From: Rhodamnia argentea
Lineage: Eukaryota > Streptophyta > Magnoliopsida > Myrtales > Myrtaceae
Assembly: GCF_020921035.1 (NCBI RefSeq)
Contig: NC_063155.1
Span: 29,133,294-29,197,293 of the forward strand
Length of the DNA stretch: 64,000 nucleotides
Reading direction: 5' to 3'
Part shown: positions 1 to 12,928 of the stretch, in pieces
Numbering within the stretch: the first letter of the stretch is position 1
How the letters are laid out: every line of letters begins with the position of its first letter
Program-made: the position numbers and the translations under genes
The notes under the pieces: generated by a model
What the model saw: the letters and a program-made list of their open reading frames with translations, nothing else
Told to the model about the DNA's origin: nothing
Database searches by the model: none

Positions 1-359
1 ACACACTTCCTATGGCTCAACTTGGCATTGAGTTTTGACAACGTTGGCAATTCCAGGGTCAGCACTAATTAAGCATTAAAAAATATAGTAATGTCAGGTT
101 TTGAAGACCTCAAATATGAGTAAAGTGCAAAAATTTGACACATTTCACGACAATGGAACATGCAATTTCTTTTAACATTTTCAACTCAAGACCAAATGTA
201 GCTTAACAAGTGTCTTTTGGGCACTCCTTAATATTCTTCGTAAATATATGTCAATGGCCCTATGATGGCACATGACACGTCCCTATTTCTTGTGTTAATG
301 GTTAAACGCCTTATATATAGTTATATTCTACGTAATTGACATACTCCTTTGTGTTTCAG

Positions 360-1957
360 CCGTACTAAAAGGTACAGGGTTGAGAAATGATGGGAAGATA
401 GATGACAGATCTTTCTGGGTGAACTATGTTTCATCTGTATCTACTCCTCTGGCAATTCCTCTGGTCTATCCCAGAATGATTCCCATCCATGACCTAAATT
501 CAAGGGTAATGGTTAAATGCTGCTTGTTCCGTTTTTCACTAATTCCATATTGAATCACTGATAACTCTCTTGCATGATAACAGGAGGATGATGGATCCAT
601 CGTTCCAGCTGTAATTCCTCTTTCAAGTGAGCATGTCACCGATGAGGGAATCTATCTTCTTGAAAATGGTGACGATGCTCTAATATATGTGGGGAACTCA
701 GTTGATCCGGATATTTTGAGTAAATTGTTTGGTACATCCTCAGTCGAAGAAATTCCTGCTCAGGTAACTTGGTTTCATGCCAATTCTTGTTGTAAAATTG
801 TTTTTATCGGAATCTGCTTCTGATTTTGTTTGAGTGATGAAAAAAGTTGTATGATTGGGTTCTGGATTATCGACTGCTTGTTATGCATGATTGCGTGTGA
901 TAATAGGCAACAAGGCTGGTATTTGGTTGGATACTAGTGGTCATGTTAAATTATTGAGTAGGCCCACCTGTTAGGCCTCATCACATTTTGTTGATTGCCT
1001 TTGGATTGGGTAGACTATATCACTTCCATCTATAACGATGTGTTTCCTAATGGATGCTCCAATTTAAACTTAGATTATTCTGGCCTACTTATGACTTATT
1101 AGTATATGCTCCACATGAGTTTCTGGAATTACATCTATAGTTTGGAATTATTTCATTTCTAAGCAAGGATTTTGCATTTCAGTTTGTTCTCCAGCAGTAT
1201 GAGAATCCGCTATCTAAGAAACTGAATGAGGTGGTGAACGAGATACGGCGGCAAAGATGTTCCTATCTCCGGTGAATATTATTGTCTCCTTGGTTTCTTA
1301 CATCATTCAGAACTTATCTGTTTCTTTAATATAGTTACATTAATTATATTGCTAAGGATTCACTTTTCTGATTTTTTTCATTTTCTCATTTTTTAAATAC
1401 AGCTTGAGATTATGCAAGAAAGGAGATCCTTCAGGTCAGTGCATCCGTAGCCATGTAATTTCATTGGCTTAGATTGCTTGTGCTAAGTTACTTTTGGTTG
1501 TCTGACTTAAGAAATTGGAGTGGCTTTGCCGGTCAAACCAATCAAGTTTTCATGACTGAGGCCGTCTTTATTCGAATGGCTCTGTCAAATCAGATGTCTT
1601 CCTAAACCTTCTCCATGATGTCAGATTCCTTCGTTCCTATTGGGAAGAAAAAGGGATAAAATCTCTATGCGTGGCTTAATTTATCTCTTTTAAGCAGTGT
1701 AAATCCACTCTAAAATCTACACTGGCCATTACAAAAGCATATGGTTCTGCAAGTAATCTCAGATTAGTTGTGCTGGGGTTTAGGGAATTGTTGGCTTTTG
1801 ACCTCATATGCAGGATTGATCTGACAAGATTGTGTCTTTTTTCCTTGCAGGAATGCTGTTCTTCTCATATCTGGTTGAGGACAAGAACTCTGGCGGCTTG
1901 TCCTATGTCGAGTTTTTGGTACATGTACATCGGCAAATCCAAATGAAAATGTCTTAA
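360..1957 (+). CDS. SEC24: Protein transport protein SEC24, C-terminal part (gene runs off the left edge)
   Basis: SEC24 is the cargo-binding subunit of the COPII coat and acts in vesicle budding from the endoplasmic reticulum. Visible exons are 360-505, 584-763, 1183-1271, 1403-1434 and 1851-1957. All are bounded by AG/GT, join in phase and end at TAA. The translation contains LRNDGKIDDRSFWVNY, TPLAIPLVYPRMIPIHDL, a gelsolin-like segment (EGIYLLENGDDALIYVG) and the terminal YVEFLVHVHRQIQ. These match the helical and gelsolin-like C-terminal domains of plant SEC24, nearest in memory to Arabidopsis SEC24B/C. The N-terminal zinc-finger, trunk and beta-sandwich parts lie outside the window. Bases 1-359 look like intron. 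Family assignment is firm; which paralogue it is cannot be decided here. Confidence 0.92.
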
Positions 1958-2323
1958 TTACTGCACACTAGTTGGGTTGGTTTTCGAGTTTTGCTTACAT
2001 TCATGCCAGGGATCAAGTGGGCTCCAGAGAGAAGATATTGATCAGGTTTAGGCTTATGTTTATGTATACAGACTAGTCTTGGCCCCAAAAAAGTAATTTA
2101 ATTGTGGAACCAAAACGAATTTTGTGATAAAGGGTTTTTTTTTTTTCATTTTTTTCTTTCCTTTTTTAAGTGTAGGAGCATTCAGAGTTGTTGTTGTTGC
2201 CTGTTAAATTAACACCAATAAATAGCAGACATTCTTCTTGTTTTATTTCTGTTAGGAACCTCCTAGCAGATGAGCAGGAATTGTATAATGAGTTCTGTAT
2301 CAATTACATTATTAACTTGTGAC

Positions 2324-2326
<3 letters not shown>

Positions 2327-2386
<60 letters not shown>
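2327..2386. repeat. (CT)30 microsatellite
   Basis: Uninterrupted CT dinucleotide run of 60 bases, the longest simple repeat in the window. It lies about 370 bases after the SEC24 stop codon. Confidence 0.97.
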
Positions 2387-2388
<2 letters not shown>

Positions 2389-3013
2389 GTCTTATAATTT
2401 CGATTGATGCGATTTTGCCTCCATTTTGTGAGCAACTTCCGGATTTCATTCGATCATCAGTGCCGTGACTCTTGATTGCCTTCAGTGAACTCGTGCCTTC
2501 GGTTGGACATATACGGTCTCTTGACTATTTTGTTTCGTGTCTTTTATCTTGCAGTTATTGCAAAAGATGAAAGAGATTTGAGGGACCGAATTCCACAAAT
2601 TTGCCTTGTTTTGCTTAAAAACATGATTATGCTACAAATGGTCCAAGGTAATCGCATTTTTTTCTTTTTTCTTTTTTCTTTTTCCCCTTCATATTCATTT
2701 TTTTAACGTCGAATTAACGTTTTTGGCATGAATTGGCTTCTAAAGCTTTCTGTTCAAGGTATAGTATGTATGAACACTTGTCGTGGAAGTACCGCGTTTC
2801 TTCTGTTTGCATTATTTAGCGACAAAACCACGTCAACCTCTTTACACGGTAAACCTACTTAAACTAATGATTCTTCTAATGTAAAGTGGTCTTGTTAATA
2901 GTCGTTGGTCTACTGATCATTTGGCGGAAACATGGCTCCTTGGGCCTAAAGAACTTATAGACAAGGTCCAACGGGCAAGCCATACTTTTTGAAAGGAGCT
3001 TGGCATGAAATGC

Positions 3014-3571
3014 GGAAAAGTGTTCGAAAAAGTCCTGTACCTATTGTATTTGTACTAATTCAATCCTAAACTTTTTGATTGCGCCAATATAGTCCTAACT
3101 TTTTGCATTGGTGTCAATTGAGTCTATCGTGCCAATTTTGGTTGGAAATCGTTAACGTGAACGTCGGCCGTCCTACGTGAATATTTTTAATTATTTTTTA
3201 TTTTAAATATTTCTTTTTTGATTGAGGGTTGCGGGCTGTCTCCTGTCGGCCACTAGGCGAGGGCTGCACGCCCTTGTCGGATTTGGGCATTACGGCCTCG
3301 CCTAGCCTCAAGCGAGGGTGTCAAAGCCCTTGTCCAACCCCGTGCGGGCTATGAGGTCTGCAGCCCTCAATAAAATAAAATAAAAATATTACAAAATTAT
3401 AAATAATATCCATGTTTGTGCCGACCGTGACACGTAGGACGATCGGCATTCACGCCAGCGGTTTCGAGCTAAAATTGATCGGATGGACTCAACTAACACA
3501 TATACAAAAGATTTAGGACTAAATTGACATTAATGCCAGTAGATTTAAGACTTTTTTGACACTTTTTCTCA
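3014..3571. repeat. Non-autonomous terminal-inverted-repeat element with GC-rich core (copy 1)
   Basis: The left end (AAAGTGTTCGAAAAAGTCCT) is nearly the reverse complement of the right end (AGACTTTTTTGACACTTTTT). The AT-rich arms carry phrases such as 'taggactaaattgac'. They surround a GC-rich core (about 3225-3350) with repeated CTCGCCTAG/GCGAGGG words. No transposase reading frame is present. The same architecture recurs at 39540-39930 and 51619-52189. Confidence 0.7.
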
Positions 3572-3700
3572 TGAAATGGGCAGGCATCGGTTCGTGATCT
3601 TTGACTTCTTGTCCCAACATGGGCTTGTGTGGTGTTGGTCCGCCATGACACGCGGGCTGGCTTGGGTACGGGCTGGCCCATTAACAAAATAGTTCGTCCC

Positions 3701-3735
3701 GTGTGGTGTGGTGTGGTGTGGTGTGGTGTGGTGTC
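3701..3735. repeat. (GTGTG)7 pentanucleotide tandem repeat
   Basis: Seven head-to-tail copies of a GTGTG pentamer. It is a simple repeat without a gene nearby. Confidence 0.9.
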
Positions 3736-5312
3736 TTGGTCTACCTTTTATTAACATTCATATCGTAAAGGCTGTTCCTTATCCTTCTTTTTCTAAAAGT
3801 GTATGATGTGTAGAGTGCTTCTCACTTAAGGAAAGGGCGAATCTCGAATGGTCTCAGGCACGCAAGAAACTCTTTTCTCACAGCATGCAATTCTAGCGCG
3901 GGGAATATTATGATTTATTTGATTGATAACATTGATTTCTCGTAACCAAAAAAGAAATTAATCATGCATTAAAATTTTCTGATAATATATAAATGTAAGA
4001 GATTATTCGGCTCCACGAAAGTTTCATGTACTTGAAAATTTTTCACGTACTTCTCCGAACTTGGTCAACTGGATTCTCCACCAAGTTAAATTAATCTAAA
4101 ATGCTGATAGAGCCTCCCTCTCTTGCAGGTCTTTTTTGTACTAGATGGGGCTCTTTCTTCTCCAACCCAATAACCATGAGAGGATCATCTTACCTAAAGA
4201 CAATTTGACTTGGGTGGTTTTGTTACCTTTTTCAGAATACGGTCCTCTTCACCTAGCAGAACTTTTGATATTGTGGTTGGGGCTCAACTTCGCAAAACGG
4301 TTTCGTTTTCGGAAAATCGCCATCGAGATTCATTTTAAAGTGGCCACTCGTCTTCAATCTAAAGGTTACGGTTAATAACGTCGGTCGTGTTTTGTTTAAA
4401 GCTATTATAAGACCGTTAAAACTCTCACTTTGGATTCAAAAATGCAACATGGCTTTCGAAAAGAAAATCGTCGTGCTGGCTAGCTTGCTAATCTTGACAA
4501 TGATAAGTGATTGGACATTGAGTTCTTTCCACAATCTCTCGACGTTAAATTTTTTTTTTCAGCTTTAACCAGTTTTCTTATCCAAAAAAAAAAAAAAATT
4601 CACATTGGAGTACTTTTATCCCTATCGAATCCAAAATTGGATTCCTCATCTAACCCTTTTTTTTTTTTTTTATTTTAATTTCTCCTCCTTTTCCTCGCCG
4701 TTTGGGGTGGTGAGATCGATGACTCCGCCGTTGACCGGAGACTGAGAGGGGGGCTGCCATTGCCGACGGCAGGTCACCCCGAACCCGCTCCAGGGGCAAA
4801 GTCTTTTGGTGATCATGCAGTGGGAAGATGAATAGTGAGGAGAGGAAGACGATCGGTGACTTCGGCCGTGGGGCCGTCCATGCCACGTGGCGATTGATGA
4901 ATGGAATGAAACTATGGTCACGTGGAGGAGTGACACTGTCTAATATTTTCTCGAAGTGAAAATCCGAATGACTAAATTTACTGCTCGCCAAAAAAAAAAT
5001 TACTGCTCGCTTTCCAAATTGTCCCATCGAGAATTTATTACCCAGCTGTGCAAATCTATCACAAATTACAGCTGTAAATTACTAATAATAAAACTCCAAA
5101 AAGGAAATATAGATGCATCGAAGGCAAGCAAAAAAGAAAGAAATTTTGAAAAAAGGGAACTATTTAAGGCGATAGAAGAGAGAGAACCGAACTTGATTCA
5201 AACTTCTCTCTCCTCTCTCACTCGCGCGCTTGCCAATCAGCGAAATCTTCGCATTGGGGGTTTGCTTTCTCCCCAAGTTTTAGGGTTTTCAGTCGCGATC
5301 GATTTCTCGCCC

Positions 5313-7965
5313 ATGAAGAGGGAGGCGGTAACCTCCGACGGCGCCGGGATTGGCTCGAAGAGGAAGGGCGTCGGCGGGGCCGTCGCCCCGGAGCAGCTCA
5401 GGGCCGTGAAGAGGGAGCGGTTGTGCAGGAACCGCGGGGAGAAGGAGCCGTCGCAGGCGGCCCAGCAAGACGACTCTGCTCGCAGAGTCCTGCGCTCCCA
5501 CTACCTCGCCGTCAAAAATCTCATCAACGGTGGCTAGCGCTTCCTGATTTTTGTTGGAGTTTGTTCTTCCGTTGTTGTACCTGTCTGTTTTCTTGTTCCC
5601 CTCCTCTTTTCTCGACTCTTAGAATGATGATATCAATTTTTTTTTTTTCTGTTATAGACGAAAGAGATGACTTGCTGAGGGCGGACTCGGATAGGTTCGC
5701 TACCATCATCACTGAAGTGGAGAACTTGTATGAACAGGGTAAGCCTGTCAAATGTCCTGTAACTGCTAAGATATGGTTTGGTTGTTAATTATGTTTGCTT
5801 GTAAGAATTAACTTCTGGAAGAATATGATTCTAAGCCCGCATACATTAGTTGCTTCGATCTCGTGCTTATGTCATGTATGAACCATCGAATGAGTGACTG
5901 AACTCGGGATTGAATTTCTATAATGGAGCTATTGTTTGGATTTGACAGGACACCTTATGATCCTTTACAAAATTTATAATATTTAATGATTGAAGAGCCC
6001 TTTTGCTTTCTTATACAAAAATTTGCTGGTGTTCGTTGACTTGCTTTTAGTATTGAAACTGTGTTATTTTTTTTGTTCTCCGTGTACTTTCTCAGTACAG
6101 AAGCCGAGGGAGCAAGTGGCAGATGCTGAGGCACTTTTAGATATTGCAAACACTCTGGTTAGCTCAGTGAAATCATACTCCAGTGAGGGCATAACTCCAT
6201 CAGATTTTGTGAATTGCTTACTCAAGGATTTCGGTCAGCCGGTGGGAGGCTTGGGAATCAGTGAAAATGATCGGGTCCCCTTTAGCTGGAAGGATTTAGG
6301 CGTACGTGTTTCGCCCATCTTCAGAAACTTCAATGGCTGTTCCACCATGTGAGTTATCAGACTCTTCACCTGAATGTCTCAAAAGTCATCAGTCAGATTT
6401 TTTAGTGTCATGTTTCTCTCCTGAATTTTTACTTCTTTCTGTCTTTTTAGGCTTGGACCAATGAATACTCAGCTTAAGCAAAGGAAGGTTACTGTTCATA
6501 GAAGGCATACAAGGCCCACTGAAAGTGCTCGCCCTGAGGAGGTATTTTGTGGACTTATTTTACTTTAATTTAAAAAGAAGGCATGCAGAGAGATATCTAA
6601 TTGAGTTGCCTGAGGACGTAACTTGTCATAACTTATAAACCATTTAATACTGTGAACAAATAAGGAAGATATGTTTTTCTTTTTGGATATGACTTTTATG
6701 GTCAAAGATTATGTGTCTTAAGCATGTCTGTGGTACCATGAGCAAGCGAACTAGTAGACAAAATGATTACAAAATAAATGAAGTCATTGCATGAGAAACA
6801 GGTTTTTTTTATTTTTGGCGAGGTAATCATCAATGTTAGTATTGCATCACCTGGATGTTATTTTTTCAGTTGTCTAATTGTTGCTCATTCTGATGGGGTT
6901 ATGAATTCTCTTAGCGGAACTTTTTCTCTGGAGGAACCTGTTCTTTTTCATCATGCTTAAACTCTGCTTTGACATTTATTGGTTAGTTTATTCTCTTGCA
7001 ATATTATTGCTGATCCACATTGACCTTTAGTAATCATGTAAAGTTTAGACTTCCACATAAGTTTAAGCTCAAAATGGGTTGAGTAGTATCTTTGGAACTG
7101 AGATATCTGAGATGACAAAAGTCAGTGGTTCATTTGTGACAGATTGATGAAGGTGAGGTTGAAGGGAAGACAGATACTGATAAGAACATGTCAACAATGT
7201 TTGAGATCTTAAGAAGGAAGAAGCGCGTCGGACTTGATAGCTTGATTTTGAACAGACAGTCTTTTGCACAGACGGTTGAGAATCTGTTTGCTTTGTCTTT
7301 CCTAGTCAAAGATGGGCGAGCGGAGGTTATTGTGGATGAAAAGGGCAATCACTTTGTTTGTAAGATTTATTTCTTTCTCATGAACTTCTCTTTCAAACTT
7401 CGTTATCAGTAATGGCTGCACCTTTGCTTGACACTGTTAATTATTTGCATTGCAGCGCCAAAAAATGCTCCTGTTTCTAGTCTTGTTCTGTCTGGTGAAG
7501 TGGCTTACAGCCATTTTGTATTCAGATTTGATTACAGGGATTGGAAGGTAGGGATCTGCACCTTCAGAGGAATGCCTAGTCTCTTTTGTTTATTTGGCTT
7601 CATCCATCAAGATCTCTTCTACTTTTCTATGTTGTTCCATTTCCACTGAAAAATATATTTCTTCTGTTTATGGGATTATGACCATAGTTGTTCCTTGTTG
7701 GCCGTAGATGATGATTAGCACACTACCACATGGAGAGGAGTTGATGCTACATAGAGAGCAGCAGATCTGCTTGGCTTCTTCTCAAACAGATCCTGTGTCA
7801 TGTAATTCTCAATCAGCATTGCCCACAACACCCATTAAGAAACTGACTAGAAATCGTGGTTTGGTCATACAGGAAGAAACGGTGATTGAAGACTCTCCCG
7901 TAATTGGTGATGGCTCTTCAACAAGAGCTAATGCCATCCGAAAATGTAAACGGAAAGTGCAATGA
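5313..7965 (+). CDS. NSE4: NSE4, kleisin subunit of the SMC5/6 complex
   Basis: NSE4 is the kleisin that bridges the SMC5 and SMC6 heads and binds NSE1/NSE3, acting in DNA repair and sister-chromatid processes in the nucleus. Seven exons: 5313-5529, 5658-5738, 6096-6348, 6451-6541, 7143-7359, 7456-7547, 7708-7965. All junctions keep phase, giving 402 residues, usual for plant NSE4. The N-terminal part has QKPREQVADAEALLDIANT (NSE3-binding/kleisin region). The C-terminal winged-helix domain (about 225-330) has RRKKRVGLDSLILNRQSFAQ and SGEVAYSHFVFRFDYRDWK. The frame stays open upstream to 4956, but that stretch is AT-rich leader, so the ATG at 5313 was chosen. Arabidopsis has two NSE4 genes, and I cannot say which one this resembles more. 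Confidence 0.95.
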
Positions 7966-8883
7966 GGCTGCTTTTTTGAGGTCATGGCGCATGTCGAGAC
8001 TCCTTTGGTTTCTGCTTCTCTATTTTCTGCAGTTTTTTGTGTACATAGGTAGACGGTCTACGAGTTACTAACTTAGTCCCTATTTGAAAGTGCGTCCCTC
8101 TAATTCTTTCTGGAAATTTTGTTTTTGAACTGAGGCCTTTCTGTTGGGGTGTATATGTTAGGTTTTTAGATCATGTGAGGATGCACTATGTTGTGGTTGG
8201 TCCTTATCAATCAGAAGAATTGGGCATGAGTATTCTTGTATTAAATGTCAAGAGCAAGCCATTCGAGCGATTCTCTATTTTTCATATGTCGACTTGCCGA
8301 TGCCTCTCTGTTTGACTGGCTCAACTTTATGCGTCTCTCCCTGTTGAGGTGATACTACAAAATAAGTACACTTAGACCTAAATTGAGCACTTTTAGCCAA
8401 CTGCAAACATTTAATCACTGAACCCAGAATCCGCCGCTACTGTCTCCTAGGCTATGTTAGTACTCACGACTGGTCCATGGGTCTCTTCATGAAGCCTCTC
8501 TGCTTTAGTATGTTCTCATTTTTCTAGGGCTGCTTCATGGCGTGGAACTGATGAAGTTTTTAATGGCTGATAGTTGATACCTTTGGTTTCAGTTGTCTTT
8601 GTCAATACTGGAGTGAAAGTACCGCATATGGATGGATTTCGGAGTAATTACTATTTTATAGACGCTAGCAGGCAAATATGGATGGATTAACGGCACTTGC
8701 TTATGGGTTTTTTTTATCCAATTCATGGAACGCGACATGCCTTTTCCTTCAGAAAAGAAGATTAACACTCTAGGACAAAATCTGGAGCCTTCCTACGGTG
8801 ATGTCGGTAAAGAGGAGCAAAACTGAGCAGAGATGGCAAATCTTCCGGTGCAGCGCTCTTCTGTTGCGCCCACTACGTAATCT
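7966..8883. other. Convergent 3' spacer between NSE4 and MOD1
   Basis: About 0.9 kb between two stop codons that face each other. It should hold both 3' UTRs. I see no further gene or repeat. Confidence 0.6.
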
Positions 8884-11800
8884 TCAGTGCTTGTCCTTTG
8901 GTATGTCAAGGTCCTCGAATAGTGGACTGTCAACTCCAACTCCCATGGCATTTAGGCCATTGTCGACGTATAAAACGGCTCCTGTTATGGCAGAAGCCAA
9001 AGGCGACACCAAGAATGCAGCGGTGTTCCCCACCTCCTCTGTTTTACATTGATTTCTTGTCAGTATAGGATTGCCAAAAAATGCCAAAAAGAGAAGCACC
9101 AATAAGTTTGACGAACAGCACCTGCAGACAGTTCTTTCTGCAAAGGAGCATTGGCCAAGGAATACTCTATCATCGTATCAATAAATCCAATTGCTTTTGC
9201 CGCACGGCTTCTTAAAGGACCTGAAAGTTCTGAGTTAATATAATCTCACATAATATTTGGTTTGTTCATGTTTCAAATAGGTGGTAGGTCTACCCCACAT
9301 ATTGAGCATTGTGACATCTGCCACTTCTATTTTTCTGGAAGACAGCAGCTAAGAAAGACCAAAAGATTTGTGTCGACCAAATAGGCAGGAATTTTGCAAT
9401 AGTTACTGGGAATCAACACGTGAGAGGTAACCTAATTCTTTTGATCTCGTCACATACTTCTATAAAGGAGCAATTGTAGAAAGAAAACATGAGGCCTATG
9501 GAAAAAGGTAAGTTGGATGCTCTGAAATAATGCTTCCAAAATTCCGAAGGTGAAAATGCCAACATACCGGCGGATATAGTATTCACTCTAATTTTGTTCT
9601 TTCTTCCTGCTTCAAAAGCAAGCACCTGAACAAGTCATCAGCCACAATCATGTAAAAGGGTGTGTGCTTATGAGCACAGGATGAGTGGTGGCAATACGGA
9701 ATAACAGCACACTTACTCGTGTATCACTTTCTAGAGCAGCTTTTGCAGAACTCATTCCTCCACCATACCTGTAAATGGCATGTGAAACATGCATATTGAT
9801 TATTCGTGGAAAGGAGAAGTGATAATGATAAATTCGGAGTTGAAAATGTACCCTGGAATGATCCTCTCAGAAGCAATGTAGGTAAGTGATATTGAAGAAC
9901 CACCTACAGAAGTACCATCAAGTTTTCAGAAGAGAATCACATATTCCAGAATCAGTGAGATGGCATGACATATGTACTATGGTTACCACTCTGAGTCTGT
10001 TCAAAGAGCAGATTTTGGAGAAAAAGACATGCCTGGGTTCATTATCGGTATAAAATGCTTGAGTAATGAAACATAGGAGTAACTTGAAGCAGATATCGCT
10101 GCAAGATAACCCCTCCTTGACGTTTCCAACAAAGGCTTGGTTACCTTTGAAAAAGATAAATGAATAGTAAACAGCTTCACTAAACAGAAAGTAATCACCA
10201 ACGAGTGAACATGAATCACATGCTTACCTCTGGCCCATTTGCAAGTGAGTGAACAAGGATGTCAATGCTGCCAAAGTCCTGCTTCACAGATTCTGCTACT
10301 TCCTACGTATGTTTATATGGCTGCTTAAGAATACAACTTTCTGCATCCGATGAAGAAAAATGCGGCACAGAATGCCCAAACAATAATATAAACTATATGG
10401 GTAATCATATGAAACAAAATAAATATGCTCATTGCATGAAATGCGGCACGATGGCAGTGACATAAGTAATTTGTTTCTCAAAAGATATGACATCGTAGAA
10501 TGGACTTTTTCCTTTGTGCACTTGGGTTAGTATCCATGATCCCTGTAATCTCCAGGGATCATGGATACTAACCATCTCCATTTGATATATTATTAGTCCC
10601 TTTTGTAGACGTTATTCTCAATCTCAACATTGTCGAAGACGAGATAAAAATTGGCATAGGATATTCTCAAACCTGAACAGTCCATTTGCTGGATCCTGTG
10701 TAACGCTTGTTTGTTTTAACCTGCAAAAGTAAAATCGAATCATCTTCATTTAGGTCCTGAAGTTAGCATCCAACTTTTGAAAAATATGGCGTACTCCCTT
10801 ATTACATCTTCAGGAATGTCATCTGGAGTATCATATACAGCATCCAAAGGATATACTTTGGAGATCTCCATGACAGAACCATCTGGCAACCTGAAACATT
10901 GAGCAACCAGTATGACAGATTCAACAAAATTGCCAATTTTAGTTGCAACATGAGCTAGTCAATAGCAACTTACACACGCGATTCGTCAAACTTTCCACGC
11001 CTCAGGCTGGTTTCAAAGATGTTCAAAACCTAACCAAGAAAGTAACCACCAATGAATGGGTATTTTAACGATTCCTCAGAATCCTAAAGGACCAAACTGT
11101 AAGAAAACCATAATAAGTGCATTATCAGCACTAGTACTCACTGGCACCCATGTGCCAACAAGAATTTCAGCACCAGCAGCAGCAAGAGATTTTGCTATTG
11201 CCCAACCGTAACCATTGTCGTCAGCAACACCTGCTATAAATGCCCTCTTACCTACAGATATAAAAAAGAGTAAAACCACAATCATTTATTGTCACAAATA
11301 AAATGAAGACATGCTATTATAGGCATATAGCAGAAAAAATCTAGCTCATCAAACAAATATGTACAAGTAGAGTAGATAAGCTACCGATCGATATAAAGAC
11401 AGAGTTTAAACTACTGCAAAATCTTTTAAAAAGAGATTCATCATTGTCTAGTTGTTCAAGAAAAAAACAGAGGTTTTGTTGAAAAGTACTCATAAGATTG
11501 GCATTCCGCCCAGGAAAGACATCCATCCATGTTGCAAGCCCGTCTGCCAAGTAATATTTCAGAAGCCCAGTGACTACTGAAATTAGCGACACAAATAGGA
11601 AACACAGAGGGCCAAAAGGAGGAAAGATTGAGATATTGGTGTATAATTCCCTGTACTAAATAACTAGCCTCAATACCGACACCTTTTCCAGATGCAAGAA
11701 GCTTACACATGAACTGATTAATGAATAAAGTTTGCAACACATTGAGATAACAAATTGCCACAGGAAGCAAATTACAATTCGGAGATGAAAGGAAATTTAA

Positions 11801-12155
11801 TTGAAAAAAGATGCAAACTGACCTAGTAGCAGGTAAAAACCAAGCACACAGAGAAGAACACATGAAGAAAATTCTGACCTCTCAAGTCAATCGGCAAACC
11901 CGACGAAGGCTTGCTTTGACTAGCTTCAGACATGGCCTTTGTCACAGGCTTAACTGATTTCACCCCAGATGATGAAGAAATTCCTCGGAGAGGTAGCATA
12001 CATGATAGATGACAAGTGCTAGCAAGCTCAGGCCATGAAGCCACCTTACTGCCGTAACCAAGAATTGTGGCACCCAATCTAAAAGCTCGGCGCGAAGAGG
12101 ATACATAGGGTCTTGCTGTTGCAAGGTGCAGGCCAGATGCCATGGTCGATGCCAT
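8884..12155 (-). CDS. MOD1: Enoyl-[acyl-carrier-protein] reductase [NADH], chloroplastic
   Basis: This FabI-type enzyme reduces trans-2-enoyl-ACP with NADH, the last step of each elongation cycle of plastid fatty acid synthesis. Twelve coding exons (minus): 12155-11879, 11251-11142, 11029-10974, 10890-10806, 10720-10673, 10302-10228, 10144-10033, 9903-9852, 9768-9717, 9625-9568, 9220-9122, 9038-8884. Phase holds throughout and gives 392 residues, as expected (Arabidopsis MOD1 is about 390). A Ser-rich transit peptide precedes SGLPIDLRG. Seen motifs are [19 protein letters not shown] (NAD binding), [10 protein letters not shown] with the catalytic Tyr and Lys, and [18 protein letters not shown] 5' UTR intron is likely: an acceptor lies at 12193-12194, and a donor is likely near 12928 on the edge of a GA tract. 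The intron after exon 7 starts with GC rather than GT. Confidence 0.96.
10525..10573. repeat. Perfect 21-bp inverted repeat (hairpin) in a MOD1 intron
   Basis: The left arm 10525-10545 (begins GGTTAGTATCC) is the exact reverse complement of the right arm 10553-10573, with a 7-base loop. It lies in the MOD1 intron between exons 5 and 6, where its transcript would fold as a short perfect stem. Confidence 0.95.
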
Positions 12156-12885
12156 TACGAACAGATTAACTCCAGCGCAACGAATTGAAAACCTAGAATT
12201 ACGTAAAAGCAAGTCAGAACGAGTTGAAGTTGCAAATCAAATGAGGCCTTGTGTGATCTAGTGAGGAAAGTAATTTCCATCAAGTCTGCATGAGTCTTCA
12301 TCAATTATATTCATCGAAACATTCATCCACTCAAACTCACTGGATAACTTCTCTCATTTTCATTCTAGCACTGTCCATGTCCGCAACTGCTTCCATGTAC
12401 TAACATCGTTCGAATATAGCAAGACAGCTACATCATCCAACAAGACAACTGCTATAGCACCAGGCCAAGCAGAGGGTGACACAACGCAGGCTTATCAAGA
12501 CATTTTGAATTCTTGTCCTAAAAAACTCTTCTTGCTTTCGCCAGTGCGCACAAGTGTCATTTCTATCTCTCTCTATCTTTATACTCAGCTACCTTCGGAC
12601 CCAAAAGTAAAAAGCTACCGGCCGCGATTTGCCGGGATTGGAGTAGCTCAAATTTTAAAAGCAGAACATCTTTTTATAATTCTAGAACATAGCTAACTTA
12701 CAAGCACTGGCACACACTCTCCACAGCAAAATGAAAACAGCACCAAAAGCGAAATTCTCAGAAGTACACCTCTTTCTTCACTATCAGCTATAAAAAATAA
12801 AAAATAAAAACGTCCTTTTCTGCCGAAATCGACGAATTGGGTTTACCACGCGATGCATACGGATGAATATCGCTTAAGAACACAA

Positions 12886-12928
<43 letters not shown>

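Larger units (their letters stand above)
1958..5312. other. Spacer between SEC24 and NSE4
   Basis: No recognisable gene. It should hold the SEC24 3' UTR, a long CT microsatellite, one terminal-inverted-repeat element, a pentamer repeat and the NSE4 promoter and leader. Two short segments (2011-2046 and 2555-2647) are flanked by AG and GT and read open, but match nothing I know. The stretch 4650-4950 is GC-richer and open on the minus strand, without family resemblance. Confidence 0.5.

Noticed and set aside
2011-2046. Alternative terminal exon of SEC24 using a GT within YVEFLV
   Set aside because: A donor inside GTTTTTG/GTACAT could join to GGATCAAGTGGG, but it would remove the conserved HVHRQI end. 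There is no support beyond splice dinucleotides.
2555-2647. Possible extra exon after SEC24 (VIAKDERDLRDR...)
   Set aside because: It is flanked by AG/GT, but SEC24 already ends at its conserved C terminus (HRQIQMKMS) at 1957, and no family or partner exon was recognised.
4956-5312. In-frame N-terminal extension of NSE4
   Set aside because: The frame is open, but the sequence is AT-rich leader with poor codon use. The family start fits MKREAVTSD at 5313.
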